Shown here one piece after another: positions 10,241 to 22,400 of a stretch of 57,155 bases of DNA. Below the pieces are notes generated by a model, which had not been told where the DNA came from, did no database searches, and saw only the letters and a program-made list of their open reading frames with translations. Origin of the DNA: Hondaea fermentalgiana (Eukaryota > Sar > Bigyra > Thraustochytrida > Thraustochytriidae); contig NPFB01000092.1 of NCBI GenBank assembly GCA_014084085.1, positions 23,236 to 80,390 of the forward strand. The letters run 5' to 3'. The number at the start of each line of letters is the position of its first letter. Within the stretch, counting starts at the first letter, position 1. Both the position numbers and the translations under genes were made by a program.

Positions 10241-13120
10241 TGATTTGCTTATTTTCCCGTAGCTTAGCATTGCTCAGCTCTGCATTCTTTCGTGGCATGG
10301 TGCGGACGTGTCGATCGATTCATCCACGGCGCAATGCGTATCATCCGAGTCGAGATCATCTGCTCAGTTAAAGGCAAGTTGTGCATCATCATGACGGAAA
10401 GCAAAGCAAGCGCATGTCCGCTGGTAGCTGGCGGAGGTCTCGCCTGAATCAAAGCGAGGTCCTGGATTCTTTTGCTTGCACCCTCTGTTTTCTTGGAAAA
10501 AGAAAGTATAGGCCCTCCCCGGCGAGCAAGACGAGCAAGGAGCGCGAGCAAGGAAGCACGAGACTGAGTATACGAACACGCGCGCGAGCAAGAGGAAAAG
10601 TACGTCGCAAGCCAGCCAGCTAGCTGCAGCAAGCACGAGCACGAGCAAGCGTGAAAGATGGGATCGAGCCTCCTTTGTGCATTTGCGATCAAGATCAATC
10701 AATTCTCGTGCAGGTGGAGGGCGGTGGAGAAACGCTTCAAAAATCGCGCTCTCGCTCGGTCCTCTCCCACGAAAACTTTGGCAGGTTCATGAGCTGCCTG
10801 GCCAATGAGATTCCCGCGTTGGGCGTCAAATTTGCCCTCGAGGCTTGGTCCGCAGCACAAGATGTCTTGATCGATCCATCGTGCGGAAGCAAGCCAAAGC
10901 TGCAGCTACAGTGCAGTGCAGGCTGCAGGAGTGGACCGCACTGGCGCCGAATTGCAAGGACACCGATCTTGCGCATTCGGCTTGGCTTGGGACCCAACTT
11001 GAAGGCGAACTTACATAGAAACTCCGCTCCACTCCACTCTACTCCACTTTACCTTTTGTGCGTTCCATCGCCACTGGGAGTGATAGAGAGATACGGAGAG
11101 GCACGCGCGCGCGTGGGATGTTCTCGAGCAGGCGCAGCCTCCTCCTCCTCCTTCCTTCACTCCGTCTCCATCCTCCTGCTCGGCCCGGTCGCCAGGCCCG
11201 GCCGGCAGGCTGCAACCCCGGGAGGTGGAAAAAGCAAGGGACCGCGCCACGGCGCGTCTTGGTGTCGTCAAGCGCGACGAGCCTGGCGGCGACGGGCCTC
11301 GCGTCGACGGGCCTCGCGTGCGTGCTTTGCTTTCGCTTGGGTTTTCTTCTTTCTTTCGCAGGCGGTGGCAGTCGCGCGACCCAGGACTGCCAAGAGAGGG
11401 AAAAGGGCGCGGCCGGGTTGTCCACGTTGCCCAAGTTGAGGATGGACTCGCACGGCACCGCACTCTCCGTGCATGTGCAAGAGACGGCCGTCCCGCTGGC
11501 GCTCGGGCGGCTCCGGGGACAGAAGGAAGGCCAGTGGCAGCTGATTGATTGCCGGCCAGCTGGCCGGCCGCGGGAAGGCGAGGCGTGGCTTGGCTTTCGA
11601 AAGAAAGGATGAAGAAGCAAAAGGGATCCAAGAGCCTTGCGGCGGCGGTGGCTGCCGCCGATAAGAGGAGAGAGAATGCAGATCTTGCTAGTGGCGCAGA
11701 AATGAAAACGTACTTACTTGCCTTGCCTTGCCTTGCCCTGCCTTGCTTTGCTTGCCTGGCTGCTTGCTACTTACCCCCCCCCCACCGTCCGTGTGGACTC
11801 GCAGAGTGAGAGCGCGGGCCGGCCGGCGTTGGTAGATAGATGGCTGGCCACACCACGGTGGAATGAAATGGCCTCCGCCCGCACACGCAATGGCGCGTCC
11901 GCCAGCGCTGCGGGCGGCCTTGCCTCCGCGCCGCCCTCATCACATCAGGCGTTCACGGCCCGCAGCCCACGTCGCGACCTCGCGTCATGGTCAGTGGGGC
12001 CCGTCTCACCTACAGCGCCGCTGTGGGGACCGCTGCGGTCCCTTAACTCCAGGGGCGCTAGGGTGGTGTGTTTTCCCCGCACCTGGTGTCGCAGGTTTGC
12101 GGATCGGCCGGGGATGCATGGGAAGAATGAGATGCGGACACTCCGAAATAAAGGGGCCGCTGCGGGCTCGTGGCGCAATGATTTGTGGCACTGTGGAGAT
12201 GAGATGACGGGAAGTCACAATTAGCAGCAGCAGGGACGGAGAAGTTATAAACAAATAAAAAGAAGAAAGAAAAAGAATGGAGAAAGTGATGCAAGGAAAG
12301 GAAAAGAAACAGAAGGAGAGAAAGAAAGAGCGTAAAGCTGCCGGGATGGCATAGAAAACCCAAGCTCGCTTACGATCGATCGTCCGGCCGTGCGTCAAAC
12401 TATCTCATCTTCGCCGCAACTTTTTCACTGCCGGGCGCAGCTTCGCTTTGCTGTATTCTCTACCAGCCAGGGTGCAGCTCGCCGCTGTCGCAAGAATGCT
12501 CGCTGTCGCAAAAGTGCCCAAGATCGCTCGCTCGCCCGATCACTCGTTTCAATCCACACGCTGCTGCACAGATATCGTGCGCGAGCCAAGCACGCCCCGC
12601 GTGCGCTTCGCGTCCCGGCCACCCTGGCCCGCCCACGATTCCAATCTCGCGCGCGCGGGCCGCGGTACGTACTTCGCGCCGGCGCGGCCCGCTCCAGCCG
12701 CCGCTGCACGATCGCCCCGCCAAGCCGGGTGACCTCGATCGCGAGCCCGATGCCTGATAAGAATGCAAGAAAGAAAGAAAGAAAGACCAAGAAGGACGAA
12801 CGAAAGAAAGAAGTCTTGACCCTTCGACCTGATGAGAAGCCGACAGGTTTGTTCACGGCAGGGCGGGTCAGGACTGAGAGGCAGCGCGGGGAAGTCAAGG
12901 AAGCAAGCAGAGCAAGGCCGCGCCCGGCCGGATGGAACGGGAGAGAGAGTATGGAGTGGAGGCAGCGGCGCCTGGAAGGCCGACTCGTCCCGCCTAAGGT
13001 GTCCAGACTGGCGCGCGTGCGTGCGTGCGTCTGCGTGCGGGAATCGTCGATCATAATGTAAGTGCAGGTTTTTCCACGCGAGCCTGGCGGCTGCAGTGCC
13101 GGCGGGTCTGGAATGGATGC

Positions 13121-13145
13121 ATGGATGGATGGATGGATGGATGGA
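13121..13145. repeat. (ATGG)n microsatellite
   Basis: Six ATGG units in gene-free DNA. Confidence 0.85.
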
Positions 13146-15145
13146 GCGAGCGGCCGGGTCAGGTTTCGCCGCCGCATGGACTGATCTGGATAAAGCCCGC
13201 CCTCACTCACTCTGCCGAGTGCACAGACCTCGCGCAGTGCATGCACGCAGGCCAGGACGCGGGAAGATCGCGCGGGCATGGGAAATGGGGCGCACTGCTG
13301 GCCGGTGCGGCTAGCTGCAGCTGCATTTTCCGCCGCACAGGCCTCGCGTGCAAGCGAGGAGAGAGAAGGCTGGAAAGAAAAAGGTAAAGAAGGCAAGGCA
13401 AAGGAAAGCTAGATTGATAGCGACAGCAGCCGGCCGGCCGGCCGAGGGAAATTTCAAAACTTTCCTGCCTGCTGCAAGCAAGCAAGTGAGCAGTCGACCT
13501 CGGGCCGCTCGCGGCAACATGCATGCCGCCTGGCTGCTGCTGCTGCTCGTGTGGCCAGTCGACGGCAGGCGTCGCAGCGCGCCGGGGACTCATGCAGGAC
13601 CTGCAAGGCGTCCTCGGCCTCCCTCCTCACGGCCTGGGCCGCGATCCGGGCGCAGGCGACCTGCACTGCCGGCAGGGTGGCGGCGGCGGCGGCGGCAGCG
13701 CAGCGGCCAGCAGCGGCGCCACGGGCGTGGCCTGTCGGGAGAAGGAGAAGACTCGTAAGAAGGGAAGAAAGAAAGAAAGAAGCTTGGAAAGCAAAGAAAG
13801 TGACAATGAATGGGATAAAATGGAAAAGAAAATAAGAAAAAGAAGGGGAAATCAGCCCGCTTGTTTTCTATAAGAATAAAAAACACTCCGGACGAAACGA
13901 TCGCGCCGTGAGAGCTTTGACTGCCAGCCAGGCGCCCTTGCCGGGGAGCTCTTATCTCTCTCCCTCTCTCCCAACCTCCGTGCCTTGTCCTCCGGCCCCG
14001 CTGCCGCCGCCAGCCGCAACGCAACAAGCGCTCCGGCAGGCCGGCTGACCGGCCGACCGGCGTCGGAAGCGAGGCGCCGGCGGGCCGGCGGGCGAGCGAG
14101 CGTGCGAGCGTGCGTGCGCGGAGAGCCTCCCTCTCCTCTCCTCTCCGTCTTCCGCCCGGCCCTCCGTTTATTTCCGCGCTTTGTCAGTATAAATGTCAAG
14201 CATAAATAAAAGAAAGAAGAAAAAAAGAAAGAAGAAAGAATGAAAGCCCGCCAGCCGCGGGGTCACTGGGACTTGGCCGTCGCCAGGCACGGGGACGCGT
14301 GCCGTTCGTCTGTCGCCCGCTCGCCCGCTCCCGAGCAAGCGAGCAAGCGAGCATGCGAGCACGCGCAAGCTGTTGCTGCCGTTGCTACTGCTGCTGCGCG
14401 CGCGGCAGACGCGTCCTCGCGAGCTAGCTAGCTCTGCGGAGCGTGGATGCATGAATGTACGTACGGCTGGCTGTGGAATGGAATGGATTCATCAAGATCA
14501 AGACGGTGCTGGTGTGCGCGGCCCAGATGGCGGGTGTGCGCTGCGCATTGACCAGCATGCTATGCGCTACGCGTTGTCGTGCTGCGTGCTCATCGTTTGC
14601 TTCTTTGTTTGGTCGATGATTCGACAGTCGGAAAGCTGCAGCTCGCGCGCCTCGATCGCTTGTGAAGGCGCCTAGGAAGCAGGGAAACGCGACCTCTCCT
14701 CGCTCGACACGTGCGAGCGAGCGACTGCGAGCGAGCCAGGCAGCCAGGCAGGCAGCCAGGCCTCGCGCGCGCGACCTTTGCGAGCAGCATCACCCTTCAG
14801 AGGCCAGGCCTGGCCTGGCACGGGCTAATCCTTTATCTTCATTTGTTTGTTTCATTCGTCCATTCCTGGTCGCCTTCCTCCTCGCGCCCTTCCCTCCAAT
14901 CCTTCCAGGCCCGCATTCTTCCCACGCGCGGTCCCGCCCGGGGCCGCGGACCACTCGCCTCCCGCCGCCCCAAAAAGTTCATGCGGCACGGCCGCTGCTC
15001 CGCGTCCTGCAGCTGCTCGCGGGTCAGGCTCGCTCACGTTTATTCGTTCACGCATACCGCGCATACCGCGGCTCCCGTGCGCGCGATGCGTGCTGCTGCT
15101 GCTGCTGCTGCCGCCGCTGCGAGTTTTTCTTCGTCGCTATCTATC

Positions 15146-15146
15146 G

Positions 15147-15177
<31 letters not shown>
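15146..15177. repeat. (GCCT)n microsatellite
   Basis: Seven to eight GCCT units in gene-free DNA. Confidence 0.85.
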
Positions 15178-15442
15178 TGCGTGTTTTCCTGCTCTCGCAA
15201 GCGACGCGCGTTCTCGACCTGCCTCCTCCCGCGGCGCCGCGATCATGCTGACGGCGCTCGAGCTCCGGCATCCGCGGCCGGCCAGAACCGACGCGACGCG
15301 ACGCGGAGCGGCGAGGCGCGACGCGACGCGGAGCGAGACGTGCAGGCGCAACGGCCGCCCGGTCTTGGCCAGGGAGGCTTTGCTTTGGTTCATCCGGACT
15401 GATGAACGGGCTTGGTTTCTTTCTTTTCGAACAAAGGAGAGA

Positions 15443-15443
<1 letters not shown>

Positions 15444-15477
<34 letters not shown>

Positions 15478-15478
15478 A
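15444..15478. repeat. (AAGC)n microsatellite
   Basis: About eight AAGC units. The same tetramer is found in the leader of SLC6 paralog 1 (about 1950-1990) and just after the DIS3L2 stop codon. Confidence 0.85.
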
Positions 15479-15997
15479 AAGCAAGAAAGCGGCGCTTGGA
15501 GGAGCTCGAGAGCGCGGCCTCTCGGGTTTGACCGGTGGCGGCTGAAAGTCTGTCTGCAGCCTGGCAGCTGGTCGCGCCTGCGCGATCCGGGGCTGAATAG
15601 CGCGGCCTGCGCCCGCGGCGAGCGGCGACGCGTGTGCCGACCGATCGACCGACCGACCGACCGACAGCGACCTGCTGACCGCACCGATCGACCTGAGCCA
15701 AATAAGGACGGCTGCGAGAGGCAACGCTCGCTTGCAACGCTGTGAGCTCGCGCTTGTGCGTGCTAGGCTTCCTGCATTTATTTCACTTATTCATCTATCC
15801 ATGCTGTGTTTGCTTCTTTGTTTGATTGTTTGTTTCCGTGGATTTCCTGCTCGAATTCCTCGCTGGACCCGCTTCTTCCTCCTGCGCTCTTCTTCCCATC
15901 GGCCGCCTCCTTGCTTCCAACTTCCAACCGCGTTGATAAAGAAAGAAAAAGAATAAAATCTTCAAAAAGAAAGAATGAGTCGGAAAAAAAATGGAAT

Positions 15998-16049
<52 letters not shown>

Positions 16050-16051
16050 AA
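15998..16051. repeat. (AAAG)n microsatellite
   Basis: Thirteen tandem AAAG units, the longest perfect tetranucleotide tract on this side of the window, about 0.7 kb upstream of the second SLC6 start codon. Confidence 0.9.
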
Positions 16052-16162
16052 TCCATGCCGGCCTGCTCCGGCCTCGCGCCGAGCGCTTCCGGCTCGCCGG
16101 TGCCGCTGCTTCCTTGCCTCCCTCCCATTTCTACCCGCGAGCAAGCCGCACGCCCGCTTTCT

Positions 16163-16203
16163 AGTCGCTCGCTCGCTCGCTCGCACGCTCGCTCGCTCGC
16201 TCG
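16163..16203. repeat. (CTCG)n microsatellite
   Basis: Tandem CTCG units with one CACG variant, upstream of SLC6 paralog 2. A shorter CTCG tract lies at a comparable position upstream of paralog 1 (about 1736-1752). Confidence 0.85.
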
Positions 16204-16738
16204 GCGCCTCCCGGCCTGCCTCCTCCTCCGCCCTTGTCTCCGGAAGCCGATCCTTTCCTCGCCTTCTTTCCTTTCCTTTCCCTTTCCTCTCTCTCCCCTT
16301 TTCCCCTTTTTCCCGTTTTCCCTTTTTCCTTTTCTTCCTCCTCCCTTCCCGGAAGAAGCCGGCGCACGCTCTGGAGACCGGCGGCCGGCGTCCCCCCGGG
16401 TCCCCCTCCGGTCCCTCCCGGTCGCCACTGGGGCGGCGGCTCCGCGTGCCTCTTGCGCGCGCCGAGCCCGCCTCGCACGCCGCCTCACTTCCCTTCCTGG
16501 CCGCGCGTGCTTCCTGCTATTGATTCATTCATTCCTGGCCGGCACGCGGCGAGCAGGCAGGCGAGCAGGGCGAGCAGGCAGGCGAGCAGGCAAATGGACT
16601 GGGCCGAGGCCAGGCCAGGCCTGGGCTGCAAGCAAACCCGCAACCTCGGGAGCAAAACCAAAACCCGAATCCAACCAAACCAAGCTCAAGCCCAAGCGCA
16701 AGCTCAAGTGGAAAGCAGAAAACTCAAGCAGCGCCACG

Positions 16739-18622
16739 ATGTCCGTCATCGAGGCGCCCGGCAACAAGGTGGACCCTGAGAAGGGCTACCAGGAGGCTGA
16801 GGCCGAGTCGCATCACGGCAAGTGGAGCAGCCGCTGGTCGTTCATCCTCGCCAGTATTGGCTCCGCCATCGGCCTCGGCAACTTCTGGCGCTTCCCCTAC
16901 CTCGCCTTCCGCTGGGGTGGTGGCGCCTTCTTCATCCCCTACTTTATCGCCCTCTTCGTCGTCGGCATCCCCCTTCTTCAGATCGAGTTCGCCCTCGGCC
17001 AGGTCTTCCGCCGCGCCGCTACCCAGGCATTTGGCCGCCTTGGCAAGCACTTTGCCGGCATCGGTCTTGCCGCCGGCTTCATTGCCTTTAGCATTGTCGG
17101 CTACTACTGCGTCGTTCTGGGATGGAGCAACGCCATGCTTGTCCAGTCCTTCTTCAAGGAGATGCCCTGGTCCATCGAGGGCGTCACGGGCTCCGAGACT
17201 GTCTCCAAGCCCGTCGCCGCGTACATGGAGCTCCTCCAGTTCCCCGATGACACCACCCAGACCACGATCATGTCCTCGTACGTCTTCGCTGGCGCCTACG
17301 TCATGTGGATCTCCATCTACCTCATCCTCGTCAAGGGCCAGAACTTCATCAGCAAGGCTGTCTGGGTTACCGTGCTCCTCCCCGTCGGCACCCTCTTCAT
17401 CCTCCTCGTCGTTGGTGCCACCCGCGACGGCGCTGAGATCGGCATCAAGGCTTACATTGGTGAGTGGGACATGAGCCTCCTCAGCGAAGGCCAGATGTGG
17501 GTTGATGCCTTCTCGCAGATCTTCTTCTCTCTCAGTCTCGCCACCGGTGTCATGAGCGCCTTTGCCTCCATGAACCCCAAGAACCAGAACATTGTGCAGG
17601 ATGCCTTCATTGTCGCCATCTGCAACTCTCTCTTCTCCTTCATGGCTGGCTTCGCTGTCTTCTCCATTGCCGGCTACATGTCCAAGCAGTCTGGTATCTC
17701 GATTGCTGATCTCCAGGGCCAGGGTCTTCTTTCGGGCCCCATGCTTGCCTTCGTCGCCTACCCCGCCGGCCTCTCGCTCGTTGGTGGCGCTGGCGGCAAC
17801 GTTCTCTGCGTCATCTTCTTTATCACCGTCTACATGCTTGGTGTCGACTCGGCCTTTTCGCTCGTCGAGTCCGTCATCCACAACTACAAGGAGACCTACG
17901 TCTTCCACACCTACTCGCGTGTCCAGATGGTTTCGGTCTTCTGCTTCCTTTGCATGTCCTGCACCTTCATCTACACCGCTGACATTGGCCTCAACATTCT
18001 CGACGTTGTCGATCGCTACATTTCCTCCTTCGGTCTCGCCGTTATTGGCTGGCTCGAGGCCTTCGTCTTCGCCTGGTGCGTCGGCAAGTCCGAGAGCGCC
18101 CAGGTCGCTGGCAGCCTCCCCGTCATGCTCCACGATATCCTCTTCTGGCTCGGTGTTGTCCTCTTCACGGCGCTCTCTCTCGGTCTCCCCTACGTTGAGG
18201 GCCTCGACCAGATGATGTACCTTGGCGTGCCCCTCATCATTGGCATTGTCCTCGTCGTCCTTTCCTTTATCATCCCGGTCGCCATGGCTGCTGGCCAGGC
18301 TGGTGGCGTCAAGGAGGCCTTGTACGCTGTCACCATGCAGGGCGTTGACAAGCTTCGCATTGAGCTCAACGAGGGCTTCTGCGAGGGTGCACCGGACAAC
18401 TGGCGCTTCCCCTTCATCTGGGCTGTCAACGTCAAGTACATTATCAACCCGGTCCTCTTCTTCCTCATGGGCCTCAACGTCGAGTCGCTGTCCGCCACGC
18501 CCTACAGCGGCCTCGGCCCTGGCTACCAGGCCATCGGCACCATCTACTTCCTCATCATGGTCCTTATCTTCGTTGTGGGCCTTATCTTCCCGCACCTCTA
18601 CAGCGACCCCAAGGCCATCTAA
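16739..18622 (+). CDS. SLC6-family sodium:neurotransmitter/amino-acid symporter, paralog 2
   Basis: This 627-residue protein is collinear with the transporter at 2003-3910, including the N-terminal MSVIEAPGNKVDPEKG, the TM1 signature GLGNFWRFP at residues 45-53, the DSAFSLVE segment and the C-terminal pattern. Role and location are as for paralog 1: Na+-coupled uptake of amino acids or related amines across the plasma membrane, with about twelve TM segments. The reading frame stays open far upstream (to 15806), but that part translates microsatellites and low-complexity sequence. The ATG at 16739 is chosen because paralog 1 begins at the same point and a similar C/A-rich leader precedes both. 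Loops differ more than TM segments, so the copies may have distinct substrates. Confidence 0.92.
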   Translation: MSVIEAPGNKVDPEKGYQEAEAESHHGKWSSRWSFILASIGSAIGLGNFWRFPYLAFRWGGGAFFIPYFIALFVVGIPLLQIEFALGQVFRRAATQAFGRLGKHFAGIGLAAGFIAFSIVGYYCVVLGWSNAMLVQSFFKEMPWSIEGVTGSETVSKPVAAYMELLQFPDDTTQTTIMSSYVFAGAYVMWISIYLILVKGQNFISKAVWVTVLLPVGTLFILLVVGATRDGAEIGIKAYIGEWDMSLLSEGQMWVDAFSQIFFSLSLATGVMSAFASMNPKNQNIVQDAFIVAICNSLFSFMAGFAVFSIAGYMSKQSGISIADLQGQGLLSGPMLAFVAYPAGLSLVGGAGGNVLCVIFFITVYMLGVDSAFSLVESVIHNYKETYVFHTYSRVQMVSVFCFLCMSCTFIYTADIGLNILDVVDRYISSFGLAVIGWLEAFVFAWCVGKSESAQVAGSLPVMLHDILFWLGVVLFTALSLGLPYVEGLDQMMYLGVPLIIGIVLVVLSFIIPVAMAAGQAGGVKEALYAVTMQGVDKLRIELNEGFCEGAPDNWRFPFIWAVNVKYIINPVLFFLMGLNVESLSATPYSGLGPGYQAIGTIYFLIMVLIFVVGLIFPHLYSDPKAI

Positions 18623-19471
18623 ACGTGTCTTGGGTAGGCGTCATTCCGTTTTCTGTCGAACCAAACTACACGACGTTTTCCAAAAAAGTCAATCTTCATT
18701 TGTGTTTCCACCAACATTTCTTGCTCATTTCTTCGTTTCTTCTCCTCTTCATAATCAGCACAAGCTCTAACTTGGACGTTGGCTCTGGCTGACTCCATGA
18801 ACATGGCCCCCTAGATTTGCAAGTTTGACTCTAGATTGGTCTTCTTTGTAGGGTTCGCGGCGAGAGATTGGACAGATCCTTGTTGGTTGGATTGGGGGAC
18901 CGTCGTCAAAGTCAACCGCCGAATAAAATTTTCATATCAATCACAATGATGGCTCCTGCTAGATTGAAATTGTGATTGTTTGCAGTCTCATGGCGGGCGA
19001 GGAACAAATTCCAGTTTGCTCTTCTTCTTTTTTCTTCTTCGTCTTCAACAATCGAGTTGCTATAACGGCGTGTTTCAAAGTTTACTGTTAGTCCTATTGC
19101 CCTTTTTTGTTTTTGCACTTGCTCTTGTTGTCTCAGGCTGCTGCCAGCTACTGCAGGTCCTTGCGCAGCCGTCACGGTGACCGGCCGGCGGCAGCGACGG
19201 CCTTTCTTGATCCATGCCGGATCCGGGATCAAACCTGGAACGTCTGCCTCATCACCTCCGAGCCGCCAACTCTCCCTCACAGACCAATAATTTTTCGGCC
19301 CACAAAGACAGACAGCCAGCAGCAAATTTGCAACCTGCAAGCGCAACCGAGCTTAGCTGTCCTGTTCTAGCCTTGAGCAGCGGCTTGGACTTGGAGCAAG
19401 CTTTGACGATCGGCTTGGGCACCTGGCTTTGCAAATACTTTGTCCGCGGGACGGCTATCTCTCTCTCTATC
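18623..19471. other. Intergenic region between SLC6 paralog 2 and DIS3L2-like gene
   Basis: It holds the 3' flank of the transporter and the promoter/leader of the exoribonuclease. The exoribonuclease frame is open back to an ATG at 19214, so part of this stretch could be N-terminal coding sequence. Nothing else is recognisable. Confidence 0.5.
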
Positions 19472-22400
19472 ATGACTGCAGGGACGCTTGTAGAAGATGG
19501 AGGCAAAATCGAAAGCTTTGGCAAAGCAAAATCTTTGAGAAACATGCCTTCGCGCGGAGGCAAAGGCGCGCAGCGCCAAGAGGGTCACGCAGTCTCGCGC
19601 CCTCCTCACGGCCAACAACAAAAGCAGGAGCACCAGCAGCACCAGCAGCAAGAAAAGGACGAGGGAGAGCCTCGCCGTCAACGCCATCGCCACCGTCACA
19701 GGGGCGGCGGCCGGGGAGGCAGACGAGGGGGAGCTCGCGGCAACGAACGCGGAGAACGAGAGGCTGCCGAGCCACCCTCGCCGCAGCACCAAGCTTCTGC
19801 TGAGGATGACATCGAACAGCACCAAGGCAAGAAGCAAAACAACACGACGAAAGATCGCAAACAGCAAAAGCAACGTGGAAAACGCCCTGTGAAAATGTAC
19901 TACGACCCATGGTACGAACGTGAAGCCATCGACAAAGGCATCGAGTCTGGCAAGATTTTTGTTGGCACGCTCCGCATCAACGCCAAGAATCGACGCGAGG
20001 CCTTTGTCGCCTGTCCAACACTGAAGTGGGACATTTACCTCGACGGCGAACACGCCCGCAACCGAGCGCTACACGGAGATGTTGTTGCAGTAGAGCTCGA
20101 TCCAGAGATCAAATGGAACGATCGCAACGACCCCTCCGAGCACCTTTCCCAAGTCATGGACGCCTTTGCCAAAATTGATCTTACCGGGACCGACGACGAA
20201 GGGCTTTGGCAACCACTTGTACCCGCTCACTCGACCGCTGCAAAGCAACCTAGCGCCTCTGCATCTTCTTCTGCTTCTTCAACAACGCCGCCAACAAAGC
20301 AAACCGAAAATGCCGAGCACGAAAGTGCTGCAGAGGCCCGTACCCAGAAGATTAATGCCGGATCGCGACAGCCTTGTGGCAGAGTGGTCGGTGTCATTGC
20401 CGCTAACGAAGCTTCTGGTGTGAATAAAGAGCGGTCCGAAGCACAAGTACACATCGGTGTTCTTGTTCCTCAGTATGGCTACGACCGCACTCGACCGGCC
20501 GAAATAAAGCCCGGCGTGCCTCTTGCTTCCGACGAAGCGTTCGTAGAGTTCCGCCCGCTCGATGCTCGCGTGCCCTTCTTTCTCATTCCCCGCGGCGAGG
20601 TCCCATACGAGTTCGTCCAGGACCCAACATCCTTCGCGCCACCTCACCAACGCCTATTCCAAGCCACGATAGCAAGCTGGGAACAATCGCATCGATTCCC
20701 GACGGGGCGTCTTATTCGCATGGTCGGCGAAGCTGGAGAAATCGGACCCGAGACCGAGGCCTTGCTCATTGAGCACAACTGTGATCATGGAGAGTTCCCA
20801 GAGGCTGCTCTCGATGTCCTTCGCGACCAGATTCCCGAGGCCGGCGGCTTTCAAATTCCTCAAGACGAAATTGATCGCAGGCGCGATCTCCGCAAGTCCC
20901 ACCGCATCTGCACCATTGATCCAGCCACCGCAAAAGACCTCGACGATGCCCTCAGCTGTGTACCTGTGCCTGCAGGCAAGGTTCGTGGCCTCAATGGCCC
21001 GCTCCCCGCACACTTCGAGATCGGTGTCCACATTGCTGATGTCTCTTACTTTGTAGATCGCGACACCCCTCTTGACGCCGAGGCTCAACGCAGGGCCACC
21101 ACCGTCTACCTCGTCAACAAGGTAATTCCCATGTTGCCCGCACTTCTCTCCGAGGAGCTTTGCTCTCTCAACGAGGGAGTTGATCGCCTCGCCTACTCGT
21201 GCATGTGGCGCATGACCGAGGATGGCGACATGCTTCCGGGCGCGCCGCCCCCTTGGTTTGGTCGGACAGTGATTCGCTCCTGCGCACGGCTCGACTATGG
21301 TCTGGCGCAGCGCATGATGGACGGGACCGTGACTCCAGACAGTGTCGACACGGGCAATCCAGACGATCCCACATGCTGGCCAGATCGCCGCGCCCCCGAG
21401 GCGCCCATTACCAAAGCTCAAGTCATCGAGGACGTCTGCAATCTTGGGCGTATCGCTATGGCGCGCCGCAAGAAGCGCTTTGACCGAAGCAAAGGTGGTG
21501 CTCTTGCGCTTCAGGCCGTGAAAATGTCCTTTACCCGCGATGACCACGGTAATCCCACCGGCGTGCGAGCTTACCCTCTGCATGATTCCAACCGCACCAT
21601 CGAAGAGTACATGCTCATGGCCAACTACCTCGTTGCGCAGCGTCTCATTCTCGATGCCCAAAAGCTTGCCTTTATCCGCCACCACCCTCCCCCGGAGCCA
21701 CGGGGCATGGCCGCGCTCGTCGCGACACTCGAGCAAGAAGGAATTTCCTTCGAACCCACCGCCCTTGCGAGCGCGGCTGGGCTCCACGAAACACTCCAAC
21801 GACTCAAGACCAACGAGTCAGAGGAACTTGTTGAGATCGTTAACAGTCTCTTGCGCAAGCCCATGCGAAGTGCGCTCTATGCCACTGCCGGCTCGCTCGA
21901 GCAAAAGGAATGGCGGCACTGGGCACTCAACATTCCCTACTACACGCACTTTACATCGCCCATCCGTCGCTATGCAGACGTTGTCGTGCATCGTCAGCTC
22001 ACTGCTGTCCTCAATGATGCCATCAAAGAGTATCCCGACTCGGAGGAAGCTTGCCAGCTTATTGCGGAGCACTGCAACGAGAAGAAGGAAGCGAGCAAGA
22101 AGGCGCAGGATGCCTCCGATCGTCTCTTCTTTTGCGTTTTTATCAAACAGCGTTTCAACAGCAACAATCCCATTCGGACCCTTGCCGTGGTGCAAGAGCT
22201 TGGACCCATGTCCTTTACTTTGCTTCTCACTGACTTTAGCGTTGACTGCAGAGTTCACGCCGACAAAGACTGGGGTGCAAGTAAGATTACTGCCACGTAC
22301 AAGAAGAGCGCTGCTGATCTCGCCAATGAGGCCGAAGCCAGTGCCCGAAATGCAGCTAGTGCCGACAGAGGCCGTGGCCGAGGGCGGAGTCGCGGTCGTG

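Larger units (their letters stand above)
8201..16738. other. Long gene-poor region between SLC6 paralogs
   Basis: About 8.5 kb contains no gene I can support. It is GC-rich from about 8.9 kb onward and packed with period-3, -4 and -5 microsatellites on both strands, including GCGA, CAG, TTGGC, ATGG, GCCT, AAGC, AAAG and CTCG. Many open frames of 100-350 codons exist, but they are arginine/serine/alanine-rich translations of repeats without recognisable domains. The last few hundred bases are the probable promoter and 5'UTR of the second SLC6 gene; the 16655-16730 segment is C/A-rich like its counterpart at 1855-1912. One possible orphan exon (8764-8913, minus) is described under findings. Spliced or RNA genes could have been missed. 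Confidence 0.5.

Noticed and set aside
10651..11439. 262-codon plus-strand frame beginning with GTG
   Set aside because: Part of it looks mildly protein-like, but it has no ATG start, no domain and an Arg/Ser-rich second half.
13454..13741. Minus-strand segment with acceptor-like CCCGACAG after a pyrimidine tract
   Set aside because: The following Ala/Arg-rich frame looks slightly coding-like, but the pyrimidine tract is an AAAG/AAGA repeat on the other strand and no partner exon was found.
15806..16738. 311-codon N-terminal extension of SLC6 paralog 2
   Set aside because: Translates AAAG, CTCG and pyrimidine repeats, and paralog 1 starts at the equivalent of 16739.
16724..18595. 623-codon minus-strand frame opposite SLC6 paralog 2
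   Set aside because: Same codon-bias shadow; it even resembles the shadow of paralog 1, as expected for paralogous sense genes.
18912..19346. 144-codon minus-strand frame upstream of DIS3L2
   Set aside because: No recognisable domain and it lies across the probable leader of the exoribonuclease.
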